Origin: Congeria kusceri
Taxonomy: Eukaryota > Mollusca > Bivalvia > Myida > Dreissenidae
Direction: 5' to 3'
Assembly: GCA_027627225.1 (NCBI GenBank)
Contig: CM051030.1
Location: forward strand, 26,005,427 to 26,069,426
Length of the DNA: 64,000 nucleotides
Part shown: positions 22,689-35,200 of the stretch, one piece after another
How positions within the stretch are numbered: the stretch's first letter is position 1
How the letters are laid out: every line of letters starts with the position of its first letter
Translations under genes and position numbers: made by a program
The notes under the pieces: generated by a model
Told to the model about the DNA's origin: nothing
The model's database searches: none
The model's input: the letters and a program-made list of their open reading frames with translations, nothing else

Positions 22689-23625
22689 CACTGCAGATCC
22701 CTCATATTGCGATCCGTTATTTCGCGATATCCAATATATCACAAATCGGCCGTGGATCCTGATTTTTAATCATGATAACTTCAATATTTTACTATTACAC
22801 GACGTTCATAAATAGATTAAGTTTGGTCCGGATTTTTGCATCTACATCGCATTTACACTCTAATAGTGCGACAAACAATAACTCGATCCGCTCAACATCA
22901 AAGTGTAACAGTGTAACAGTTTGACGTCATAAGCTTAACTCGCGCGTGCCACCCGTGACAACGTCCTTTAATTGCTGTCGCTTTAATTAGCAGGCGAATT
23001 ACACGCTGTCCACGTGAAGGATGTATACAGTAACTGTATGTCATAAATCAATACTGACCTGTCTGAACGTCAATAACGTTATCGATACGGCGTAACTGTT
23101 TCTTTATTTCTTTTAAGAGGAAATGCTAACTGCACATCGTTTGCGATATAGATTCCCAATTTTATTGTTATGCGCTACAAAACTTTCATACAAAATTAAA
23201 GATCGCAATGTCAGTCAATACACCCATGCTTTCCATGCGGATGATGTGACGTTGTACATGTCAACATAATTTGTGCGCACTTTTATAGCAGAACAAAGGA
23301 TTGACACGAAATACATGTGCAGCTTAATTGTACATAGAAATCGTGAACAGTAAAATTCAGATAGGCGTTTGGGATTTGGAATTATGAAATGAATTATATT
23401 AAGGAAAATATTATATTTTTGTATACAAATGTAATACTTTACATATGGATATAACACATGGTGGACGTTAACAACAATGAAAAAGGTGCGTTAGTGACGT
23501 TTATATTGTGAGATTGTGAAAATATGCCAAGTGTATTCATGTATATGTACATGGAGTACCTGACAAGTTATATCGCGATCGCAATCAATGGACCCCGCGA
23601 ATCGCAATATGATGGATCTGCAGTG
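22689..23625. mobile_element. TA-flanked MITE-like element, CACTGCAGATCC termini
   Basis: The left end is CACTGCAGATCCCTCATATT; the right end, inverted, matches it through ATTGCGAT with only a couple of differences. Each end abuts TA (22687-22688 and 23626-23627), as expected for Tc1/mariner-type insertion. No open frame of transposase type remains. A diverged partial relative in inverted orientation lies at 12690-13270. Confidence 0.75.
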
Positions 23626-24371
23626 TACTTCACAACTGATATTTTTTGTCAAACAAACAATTAGTGCTTAGGGTGTTATTAAAGGTGTTGACACTGACTG
23701 AGACTTCTCTACACCACAATCCAGCAAAAGCACATTTAGTGTAATGTATCCGCATTTGTAGGTAGCGACTTTTACGACAAAAATATTTTGAGTGTCTGTA
23801 AACAATGGATGCGAAATTTACTATTTGTCTGTGTAAGGAAGCGTTATGAAGCTTTTGAATCATAGATTTTTTTTCCGCAAACTATGCTCTGAATTTTAAG
23901 GTGCGTCTTAAACGTGGGGGCGTCTTGTACGCAATAATTTACAGTACGGCACTTATTTTAATCAAACATTACAAAAGATTATTGTGCCCGAAAGACTCTT
24001 TACTAAATTCTTTAATACGATTTTACGGAGTTAAAAACATAGTCACCCAGGTATGTTGAATTTGCAGTGCTGGGCTATAATGACAACCTTGACAATTTTC
24101 TGTACTGCTACAAACTGGAACTCATTTTATTATAGTAAATAAAATCCATCTGGCCAAAATGAACAATCATGAAGTACAAATAACACTATATTTAATTATA
24201 TAGTTGCTGCTAATACTTGTATACGTAGTTAAGAATTTATGCTGTTTAATAGATGATATACATAATTTGTTACTTTATGAATAATTGCATCGCTTGTTGA
24301 TCCCATATTAGATTAAAAGTTAGAAACATAATTTCAAGAAAATTCTCTCTTTTTTCCGTTATTTTGGTTAT
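23626..24371. other. Intron spacer
   Basis: Contains GGTGCGTCTTAAACGTGGGG and GGCGTCTTGTACGCAATAAT near 23900. These look like a degenerate transposon end related to TCCACGTCTTGGACGCAG at about 20930, but the pairing is weak. Nothing else recognised. Confidence 0.35.
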
Positions 24372-25660
24372 TGTTAGCTCATGGTGAGCTTTTGTGATTG
24401 CCCGTTGTCCGTCGTGTGTGCGTGCGCCGTGTACTTTTCATTAAAACAACATCGCCCAAACCGCTTGGCAGATTTTCACCAAACTTCACAGGAATGATCA
24501 TTGTGTGGACCTCTTTTAAAGTTGTTTAAATCTTTTCGCTGAAGATGTAGGTTACCAGAGCTAAAAATATATTTAAAAAGTGAAAACTTTAAAAATCTTC
24601 TTCTATGAAACCGCACGGCTCGGAGCTTTCATATTTGATATGTGACATCCTCTAGAGATCCTCTACAAAGATTGTTCAAATTATGTCACTGGGGTCAAAA
24701 CGGGACACGCCCTGGGGGACATATGGTTTATATAGAATATATAGCAAAATGACTTTAAAAATCTTCTCCTCTGAAACCACAAGACCAAGAGGTTTTGGTA
24801 TGTTACATCCTATAGTGGTCCTTTACAAAGATTGTTGAAATTATGCCCCTGAGGGTTTATATAAAATATATATAGCAAAATGATTTTAAAAATCACTTCC
24901 TATGAATCCGGAAGACCAAGAGGTCTCATATTTAGTATGTAACATTCTTTAGTGGTCCTTTACAAAACTTGTTTACATTATGCCCCTGGGGTCAAAATGG
25001 GTCACGCCCGGGGGATCACATGGTTTATATAAAATATATAGCAAAATGACTTTTAAAATCTTCTCCTGAAACCACAAGGCCCAGAGGTTCCATATTTGGT
25101 ATGTAACATCCTATAGTGGTCCTCTACAAAGATTGTTCAAATTATGCCCCTGGGGTCAAAACTGGCCACGTCCGGGGGTATCATGATTTATATAGAATAT
25201 ATAGCAAAATGACTTTAAAAATCTTCTCCTCATCCTTTAGTGGTCCTTTACAAAGTTTGTTTAAGTTATGTCCCTGGGGTCAAATCTGGTCACGCCTGGG
25301 GGTCACAAGATTATATATTAAAATAGCAAAATGATTTTAAAAATCTTCTCCTCTGAAACGGCAAAGCCCACAGCTTACCAATATTTGGTACGTAACATTG
25401 TATAGTTGTCCTCTTGAACGATTGTTCAAAGTATGCCCCTGGGGTCAAATCTGGTAGCACCTCGAGGGGTCACATGCTTTATTTAGACTTAAATAGCAAA
25501 GTTACTTTTAAAATCTTTACCTGAAACCGCAAGACCCAGAGGTTGTTCAAGATTCATATTATGCCCCTGGGATAAAATAAGCCGCGCCTCGGGGATGCAA
25601 ATTCCATTTGAGTTACAAGGTCACAGGTGAGCGTCTAGGGGCCCTTAGGGCCCTCTTGTT
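24372..25660 (+). mobile_element. Family Q element, near complete
   Basis: The left end is slightly shortened (TTAGCTCATGGTGAGC; the first hairpin arm is deleted), followed by TTTTGTGATTGCCCGTTGTCC. About six units of roughly 175 bp follow. The right end reads CACAGGTGAGCGTCTAGG, the palindrome GGGCCCTTAGGGCCC, then TCTTGTT. It is followed at once by family W-type sequence. Confidence 0.75.
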
Positions 25661-25664
25661 GGTT

Positions 25665-25794
25665 ATTACATTGGCCTATTTCGTTGGGCGGGTGGTTGTA
25701 AAGTAGCATTTTCCATTTCCGCTCTCTAACTCGAGAATGGATTGAGCTATTGTAATGAAAATTCATACACAGTTACCTTTAAGCGGGACCTTGC
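25665..25794 (+). repeat. 130-bp direct repeat, copy 1
   Basis: Starts ATTACATTGGCCTATTTCGT and runs through GGGCGGGTGGTTGTAA and GAATGGATTGAGCTATTG to AAGCGGGACCTTGC. A near-identical copy lies at 27070-27200. Confidence 0.85.
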
Positions 25795-25801
25795 TTGGGA
25801 T

Positions 25802-27069
25802 TGACATTACGATTGAGCAAAATTAACCATGCCCACCAATTTCAAGGGAGTCTACTCTGTTTATGTCAGTCAAAAATATAACATGTAGTCACGAGTCAGT
25901 ACGCTATTCAATATACCGGTAGACTCTGGAATAACATATTTTAAGTACAATGCACAAGCTTTTGTGTCAGCCTCTTACGTTGAAAAAATGTAACACGAGG
26001 AAGCAATAAGGAAATCGTTAAGTTCACGGGCAGATCTTACCTATAGTGCTGTCAAAATGTCAAACATAAATAGTCACACTGTCAATAAGTCGATATGTTA
26101 ATAATATTGAGATCAACAGAAATATACACGTATAACAGAAATCTTTCTGCAAATGTAAACAATGCAGTTTTCTTTAATAACCTGTATGGATGTGTGTTTT
26201 TCAGTTTCATATACATTGGTTAGATCCTATCTTACGTCCGGTACTTTCATGTGCATCTACAGTGTGTCCTCTATTGGTCAAAGAGGACTAACAGACAATG
26301 TATGCTGGTACACGTTTAACCCACAAGGCATTGGTGGTGGTTATCTGGTCGAACCCGTATTTTATCATCCGTATAGTAGTAATATTGATTTATCCCTCCT
26401 TATTATTTATTCCTCATACCTGCTTTAAGTTGGTTCATGTTGCTAAGCACGCAGAGTCTCCTGTTGTCTCATGTGATTCTTGTCTTTAACGATTCTCTCA
26501 CTGCAAAATGAATCCATTTAACCAGCAGATATCACATTGCAATTGTTCATTAGACATAAGATATTGTTTCGTTAAGTATTTATTTCCAGTAATCACATGG
26601 AAGTGCTTATTATTGAAGAAGTCTTCAGCGTTCTTGAGCTTTCTCAGGGTGCCAATTTGTTTTGATGGTTTGTTTGCGGTCAGTTTTGGAATGTTTTTTG
26701 TACATGTTACTGCCACTTTTAACTTCTTGGTTGATCGTTTTGTATCCGATCGGCCTATAAACAAACGTCTGGCAAGGATTCAAATCTTATTTGGTTAGTC
26801 TTGATATTGAAGACGTGGATTTCATACAGAGAGCAGTAACCGTTCAAGATTTTGCCGAAAAGTGTCAAATTTAAATCCAATTTTGGCAATAAATCCGTAT
26901 TAAACGTTATAGAAAACTATTTTAAGTATGCGTAATCCATTTATGAACACTCTTTCAAAGTACATTTTAGAGAGTTTGACAATTTAACACAGATATATGA
27001 ATGTATTCATGTTGAATTCTGCCTACACCATTTGTGCGTTTAAATCCTGTGACAGTGTAAACTGAATCT
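25802..27069. other. Sequence between the 130-bp direct repeats
   Basis: About 1.27 kb of AT-rich DNA without recognisable coding sequence, array or terminal repeats. Short open frames here show no conserved domain that I can name. Confidence 0.5.
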
Positions 27070-27200
27070 ATTACATTGGCCTATTTCGTTGGGCGGGTGG
27101 TTGTAACGTAGCATTTTCCATTTCCGCTCTCTAAACTAGAGAATGGATTGAGCTATTGTAATGAAAATTCATACACAGTTACCTTTAAGCGAGACCTTGC
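27070..27200 (+). repeat. 130-bp direct repeat, copy 2
   Basis: Matches 25665-25794 in the same orientation with only a handful of differences (for example AACGTAGC for AAAGTAGC and GCGAGACC for GCGGGACC). Confidence 0.85.
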
Positions 27201-27419
27201 GCGTCATACACATGTTATTTTTAGAATCAGGGAATATTGTAGAACTAAACTGACTTTTACTATTACCTTTTCTAAAGGTTACACGCCACCAAAGCATGAC
27301 TACAAAAATATAACGCTAATAATGGATTGTCCGACATGTTGGTCAGTATGACGGACAAAATGATGGATGAAACACATGCTTGTCAGTGCCGCGATTTGAT
27401 TGGCAAATCGACCTGTCAA

Positions 27420-29370
27420 TCATTGGTCCGTTGTAACGTCAATTGCATATGGGGTGGGTGGGGTCAAGGTCACTTGTTAAAAATATAAAACCGGTTTCCA
27501 CTCAATAACTTGAGAACTCGTTGAGATATTTTGAAGAAATTTAATACATAAATAGCTTATATCGAGACCTTGCTTGGGATTGCTTATGGGGTGGGTTGGG
27601 TCAAGGTCTCTGTTACTAAAAATAGAAAAATGGTTTCTACTCAATTACTTGAGAATGCATTGAGATATTTTAATGAAACATCACACATAAATACCTTATA
27701 TCGAAACCTTGCTTGGGATTGTTTATGGGGTGGGTGGGGTCAAGGCCAAGGTTTCTGTTACTGTAAATAGAAAAACAGTTTCCCCTCAATAATTCGAAAT
27801 GAATTGAGATATTTCAACGAAATTTCATATATAGATACCTTACATCAAGACCTCGTATGGGATTGCGAATTGGGTGGGTGGATCACCGTAACTAAAAATA
27901 GCATACATGCCACATGTCCCGGATCGTCCGGGATCTTCCCAGAACTGCAGTGCCTGTTATGCAGTCCCAGAATACGTTCATGTGTCCCGCAAATCATAAA
28001 AACAGTGCATACCTATATTTGTTGAACTTTTGACAGATCACTAATCCCCTGATTTTTCCCCAAGGCAATGCATACCCGATTAGACAATGTGTCATACATG
28101 AGCAATTAACAGCAGTTGTCACACTTTCACACTAATTGACTTCATTCTTAAGCTGCAATCAGTCACTGAGTAGCTCCGCCCTAAAAATCGATATTAGCCA
28201 ATTAAAACACCAAGTTATTTCTGTTTGCCAATGCCGTGAATGATCTACCAATCGGTGTTATGCACATTTATACACACATTAGTAGGTGTATACATGCATC
28301 GGTTGATAACAAAAGACTACGTATAATCCCAACCATAAGTAAAAGCAGTTAACTCAATGGTTTCTGTTGTTCACAATATCCACAGTTAGTTTAATACCTA
28401 AATAAGGCATTGTTTAAAATAACTTTCCTTGAAATGTCAGGAAAATAGTCGTAAACAAATAGTTTGTTATGTCATGTAAAACCCCTGTTTCGCTTGAAAA
28501 GAGCGCAACATGTCTGCTTGCACCGTCACGTTCCACGCATGGAAAGCGTGTTTTCCGACTATGTGCTTCGCAAAATTTAGACGTGTCAACTGGCATTCAA
28601 GTTTTGTGGTGAAAGATTTTTGAAATATTTACTTTTTTGTATAAACGTTTCGTATTGCAATAACTTTGTAATATGTAGCATTTTAATGAATATTTGTATT
28701 GCTACGAGTACTAATAGCAATACAGCTTTTCCATGAAAAAAGTACATTGCCGTTGATTGGAATAAATACATGAACACATGCCACTATATCCCGACAAAAC
28801 AATTTTCCCGCAAAATAAGAACGCTTGTGTTTAAAACAACCGCACATATTTTTCCCGGAAAATCCGAAAAAAATCCCGGACATTGGCGGGCGTAGTCCCG
28901 AAAATGATCCATACAAATTACGGCATGTATAAAAAATAGTAAAATGGTTTCCACTCAATAACTTGAGAACACATTGAGATATTTAAATGAAACTTCATAT
29001 CTTATATCGAGACCTCGCTTTGGATTTCATTTAGGGTGGGTGAGGAAAGTTCTAGGTCACCGTTACTAAAAATTAACAGTTTCCGCACAATAGCTTGAGA
29101 ACACATTGGGATATTTTAATGGAACTTTATACATAGAACAACTTATATCTAGACCTCGTTTCGGATTGCATATGGTATAGGTAGGTTAAAGGTAAGGGTC
29201 ACCATTACTAGAAAAAGACAAACAGGGCTTCCGCTCAATAGCTTGAGAAGACATTTTGAGAGATATTTTAGTGAAACTTCATATGTAGATACCTTATATT
29301 TAGACCTCGCATGGGATTGCAAACAGGGTTGGTGGTGTCAAGGTCAAGGTTACCATTACTAAAAATTGTC
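27420..29370 (+). repeat. Family W tandem array, split by a TIR element
   Basis: Units of about 120-130 bp with GGGTGGGTGGGGTCAAGGTC, ACTAAAAATAGAAAAA, TTTCCACTCAATAACTTGAG, TTGAGATATTTTAATGAAAC and TATATCGAGACCTTGCTTGG. They occupy 27420-27901 and resume at 28932, with the insertion 27902-28931 in the ACTAAAAATAG segment of one unit. Non-coding. Confidence 0.75.
27902..28931. mobile_element. hAT-like non-autonomous element with 8-bp duplication
   Basis: The ends CATACATGCC and GGCATGTATA are inverted repeats with only the outermost base differing. The 8 bases AAAAATAG lie on both sides (27894-27901 and 28932-28939), so removal restores a normal family W unit. The interior has CCCGGA-type patches near both ends (GTCCCGGATCGTCCGGGATC; AATCCCGGACATTGGCGGG). 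The 8-bp duplication suggests the hAT superfamily; no transposase is present. Confidence 0.7.
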
Positions 29371-30528
29371 TTTTTGTGTTGACTATAATTCATTTCGTTA
29401 ACAAAAATTTGGTTTTCGTGGAAGATCCTTGTTTCTTGTTTCTAATAGCCTGCTTAATTTGATGAGCTGTAAGCAGTCATCAAACTGGGTTAAGTCTGCC
29501 ATTGTGTATGAAAGTTTATACTTTCTAAAAATCAATACTAACCTATCTACAAAGTGCTTATCACAGAAAAGCAGGTTTCTTGCGTTGGTTATTTGTTAGA
29601 GGCATTACTGGTGCCAACGAAATACATGTTTATAGGCATTGTGAACCATCCTAATAATGTCAGTTTTTGTGGTATGGTTTTATTGCAGTATATGATATTG
29701 GAATCATTCTATAGTTACTGAAAATTGTGGAGCATAAATGGATTTCTTTGGTTAGGGTCATTCCATGAATTTTAATTCCACAAATATAAATACTTTTAAC
29801 ACATTGCCAATATACCAGTCTGAATTTAATTAAGGTTTATTTGACATCAGTACAGCCAACTTGTTTATAAATGCAGTTTATAAGACCTAGGTTTAAAATG
29901 CATAAGGTGTTGTTTACCATAAAAGATCGTGTATTACGCGCACCCATGTATAACACGCACCCGATGTTTGAAGCAAAATTTGAGGGAAAAAACTAAAAAC
30001 AATTTTCAGCTGTTGTTTGTTATATGTCCATCGATGTTATTTTACTAAATTTTTCTGTTTTTTGTTGTTGTTCCTTAATTTTGTACTAAATTTACTTTCA
30101 TAAAAATCGTTATCAATGTACATTTCAGATACGCATAGTTTACATAATTACCTCGTGCGCAAGACGCATATTTATCCAAATTAATTGCAAATATTCATGT
30201 TAATATTCAATAAGTTTTATGCTGTAACACAATCGCCGTTTTAATTCCAATACATGTAAATTTCTTCATTTCCATTTGAATCTCCAATTTACCAAATGCA
30301 ACAAAACAACTTTGGAATTGTTTACACCCTTGACATTTTCTCTAGAATGTTAATCTCGTTACAAGCTTAAAGTGCTACTAACCTGTAGACAGTGGACCTA
30401 GCTTGGCTGTCACATCAAAGAGTTTTTTAAGTCAAACTGACACCGTGGCTGTGGCTGTTGCTAATGGCTTACAGATTTAGAGGCTTCAGTCTTCTCAGTT
30501 GTAACAGGCATTACTGTCAATGACTGTG
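29371..30528. other. Intron spacer
   Basis: No exon or array recognised. GATCGTGTATTACGCGCACC and TAACACGCACCCGATG at about 29927-29975 resemble a transposon end, but no partner end could be confirmed. Confidence 0.4.
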
Positions 30529-31363
30529 TTTATAGCTCACTGAGCACGAAGTGCTTGGTGAGCTATTGGTATAGGAGACCTCTCCGGCGTTGTCCGACCT
30601 TCCGTCGTCACGGTGCAGTCAACAATCTGGAACGTTATCACGATAGACTACATTTTTTATTCAATCTTGACCAAAAATTCACAGTTTGTGTATGGCCATA
30701 AAATCGTAGACGAGTTTGATAATGGGCCCAATCGGACCAGAAACACCACAGTTATTGCCCCTTTTTCGTGCAAAAATAAAGTGCAAAAATGCTCTTCCAA
30801 CGTATAGACTTTATTTTCCATTCAAACTTAACCAAACTTTCCCAGTTTGTGTATGACCATCAGATCTCAGCATACGCCAAAAATGGGCCAGATCCTGTTT
30901 CAAACACCAGAGTTATTGCCCTTTGTTTATAAAAAAACCCTCAAAAATGGACATTTTCAGGATAGAGACTTCATTTTTTTTATTCAATCATCATCTTGCA
31001 CAGTTTGTCTATAACCATGACATAACAGTTGAAGTCGAATATAGGCAAGATCGGAAATGAAACATCAGAGTTATTGCCCTTTGTTTGTGAAAAAAAATAT
31101 GCAAACATTTACATTATTCAGGATATAATTTTTCATCCAATCTTCACCAATCTTGCACAGTTTGTCTATGACCATAAGATTAAAGGTGAAGTTGAATATA
31201 AGCAAGATCAGACTAGAAAGATCAGACTAGAAACACCAGAGTTATTGCACTTTGTTTGTGAAAAAAATATGCAAAAATGGGCATTATTCAGGATAGAAAC
31301 TTCATTTTTTATCCAATCTTCACCAATCGTGTACAGTTTGTCTATGAACGTAAGACTACAGGT

Positions 31364-32182
31364 ACTAAGCTACCAACAAATACATATAAAACATTATTTG
31401 ATTATCCTTGATATAAAATTGCAGCTGATTGATATTAATGCCATCGATGTGCATACATTTTTTAAGAATACATTTTTTAAGAATTATTATTATTTATTTA
31501 TTTTACTTTTTATACACATAAATGAAAAATGAATGCTTTTTTATTCCCTGTTTTGATATTTATAAATGATACTAGTTCAGGCTTTTTGACACACAAATCC
31601 AGTGTTTGTTTTCACCATTTACTATACTTATATGTTAGGTGTGCATGTTAACAAAAATTTCGTGTTACTATTGTGGTAGTGAATTTTGCATCTAGCTTAT
31701 CGATAGGTTTCCACAATTCTCTGTAATTGTAGCATTTTAACACCAAAACGCCTTTCGTTTTTATTTCGCACTATGTTTAGGTGTTATTATAATGCTTAAA
31801 AAAAAGACGGCACAATAAAACCTAAAACATCTTCATGGTAGAATTAAGATACATTAACACAATATTGTACATATAAAAAACTATGAGGTTGTTAAATGGG
31901 TTTTTGTGCAAAATCAAAAATAAATCACACTTAATTGGTTTTTAGGGTGAATATAAAATCTTCTATAAAATAATCAATATATAAAAAACTTACTAGTTTC
32001 TTGTTCAAAAAAAAAAAAAAAAAAAAATTAAGAAAAAAAAAAACCCCAAAAATGTCACGTTATAATATCCTTGATACATAGAATTTACTAAATAGTTTTC
32101 TCTTATTATTTTAGACCACACTTTACAATTATAATAGCCAGTATTATTTACTCTATTGTGTTTTTTCTATGCAGTATAATTG

Positions 32183-32213
<31 letters not shown>

Positions 32214-35200
32214 TATGCCTGTCTGTTTATTTTTTGTTTTTTGTTCTTTTTGCAATACTGTTGTAACCTTTGTAACTAGAATGTCTGTGAAATGCTTGTC
32301 AAAACACCTTTCGGGCTGTAAACCATTTACTATAAATTTTTGTCAATTTTTTTTACTAACTAGTCTCAGATTGATGTACAATATTTTGCAAGCAGATGTG
32401 TTGTATTTTAATGTCAATACAATATGACATCTATAAAGATTGCATCTCTTAACTGCCGAGGCCTGTACTGTAAAAATAAGAGAACTGATGTTTTAAATTT
32501 TTTGAGAGAAACTGATTCTAATGTATTTTGTTTACAAGATGTACATTGGCCACAAGAACTGGAAAAGGAGGTGTATTCTTCTTGGGGTGGGCAATGCTAT
32601 ATAAGTTATGGGAAATCAAATGCGAGAGGATGTGCAATATTAGTAAAAATTAACATTGATGTAAAAGTTCATAACATTAAAAAAGATATTATTGGTAACT
32701 TGTTGGCATTAGATATTACATATGCGGAAATGCACTTCTGATTAATTACCGTCTATGGCCCTAATTCAGATAATCCACAATTTTATAAGGATGTGTTTAA
32801 TACTATTGATGATTTTAGAAATGAGGATTACGTAATTTGTGGTGATTTTAACCTTGTCCTTGATAACAAATTAGATTATAGTAATTATAAATCCAACAAC
32901 TATAATATAAATGCAAGAAATATTATTCTACAAGAAATTGCAAAGAGAAATTTAATTTATACGTTTAGGGCATTGCATGAAGATAAAATTAGATACACAT
33001 GGAGGCGTACCAATCCTCTACAACAAGCAAGATTAGATTTCTTTTTGACTACCCAAAATATGGGTAACTTCTTAAAATCATCCAATATAAAACCTAGTAT
33101 TAAATCAGATCACTCAATTATAGATATTTCATTCGAATTCAACAAAATTGAGCACGCGAAATGGTTGTGGAAATTTAATAATTCTCTTTTACACGACATT
33201 GAATACTTAAATTGTATAAATAATAAAATTGAAGAAATTAAATTACAATATTGCTTGCCAGTCTACAATTTAGAAAATATTCACAATATATGTAGCAGTG
33301 AGCTTTTGTTTACAATAAATGACCAACTCTTTTTAGAAACTTTATTAATGGAAATAAGAGGAAAATCTATTGCTTATGCAAGTTATAGAAACAAATTAAG
33401 TATTTCAAACGAGCAAAGATTATTAAAGGAAATCGAAGAAATTGAACAAAATCTAAACGAATCTAACAAAGAAACTCTTGTACAGTTAAATATAGAGCTT
33501 GATTATATTAGAAACACAAAACTAAAAGGTCACATCAAAAGGTCGAAAGGCCAGTGGATAGAACAAGGAGAGAAAACAACCAGTTATTTTTGCTCTTTAG
33601 AAAAGCAACATTATACAAACAAAAATATACCATTTATTCAAAAAGACGATGGCACGGTTATTAACAATCAAAATGATATTTTAAATGAAACGGCTGAATT
33701 CTATAAAAAATTGTATCAAAAAGTTGAAGTCTCATCTGACTTCACACTTAATGACTTGCAAAACATTCATGTAAATAAATTAAATGTCTCCCAATCACTC
33801 GAAATTGAAGGATTATTAAAATTTGAAGAAATAACTAGAACTCTCAAAAATATGGAAAATGATAAAAGTCCCGGGTCAGATGGCTTCTCTACAAATTTCT
33901 TTAAAGTTTTCTGGAATAAAATTGGACATTTTGTATTAAGAAGTATAAATTTTGCGTACATTAATAATAACTTTTCTATAACTCAAAAATAGGGTATTAT
34001 TACCTGTATTCCAAAAGAAAACAAGCCGAGACATTTCCTTAAAAACTGGAGACCTATCACACTGCTAAATACAGTCTATAAAAATTGCATCTGGCTCAAT
34101 AGCAAATAGAATAAAACCACACTTAACCAGTCTTATTTCAAGGGATCAAACAGGTTTTGTCTCGGGGCGGTTTATAGGAGAAAACACGCGTCTGCTATAT
34201 GACATACTGAATTATACAGAACAAAACAAAATTCCTGGGTTAATTATGTTGATTGATTTCGAGAAGGCTTTCGATACTTTATCTTTTAACTGCATTGAAC
34301 AAACACTTAATTTATTTAATTTCGGGCCAAGTTTTAAACGTTGGATTAACATTTTTCTCAAAAACACTCAAACATCAGTTCAGTTGAATGGCTTCTTATC
34401 TGACAGCTTCTCAATAGGCCGCGGTTGTAGACAGGGAGACCCCATTTCACCGTATATATTTATATTATGTGCAGAAGTATTAGCAATTAAGATTAAATGT
34501 TGTAAAAATATAAAGGGTATACAAATAAATGGCGTTGAATACAAGATTTCTCAATTTGCGGATGACACTTCTCTGTTACTGGATGGTTCAGAAAATTCTT
34601 TAAATTCAGCGCTTGAAATGCTCGACGACTTTGCATTGTTTTCCGGTCTTAAAGTGAATTTTGATAAAACTAACGTTATATGGATCGGATCTTTAAAATA
34701 TAGTACTAGAGCTATTAAAACAAAATACAAACTTACATGGGGAACCACTAGATTTAAATTATTAGGAATCATGTTCGATGTTGACCTTAAAAGTATGATC
34801 GATTTAAATTTTTCTGATAAATTTATTAAAGCGAATAATATTATTAACCACTGGAAAAAGAGAAAACTTACACCAATTGGTAGAATAACTGTCATAAAAT
34901 CACTTTTACTACCATTATTCACTCATTGTTTGTTTGCTTTACCTACACCAAAGACAGATATTCTTGATAAATTGAACAAATTATTGATGGATTTTGTTTG
35001 GGAAGATGCACCGTATAAAATATGAAGTTCTACAATTACTCAAAGCTATGAGAAAGGTGGTTTGCAAATGATAGATATCTATGCATATTGTAAAAAAATC
35101 AAACTTTCTTGGATACGAACATTGTATACATGTTGCGATAGTAATTGCGCAATACTTGTAAGATCTATGTTCGACATAGGCAAATTTTTTAATACCGGAA

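Noticed and set aside
31029..31532. 167-codon open frame on the + strand
   Set aside because: It runs from family P units across the LINE target duplication at 31352-31363, so it is a chimera of two repeats.
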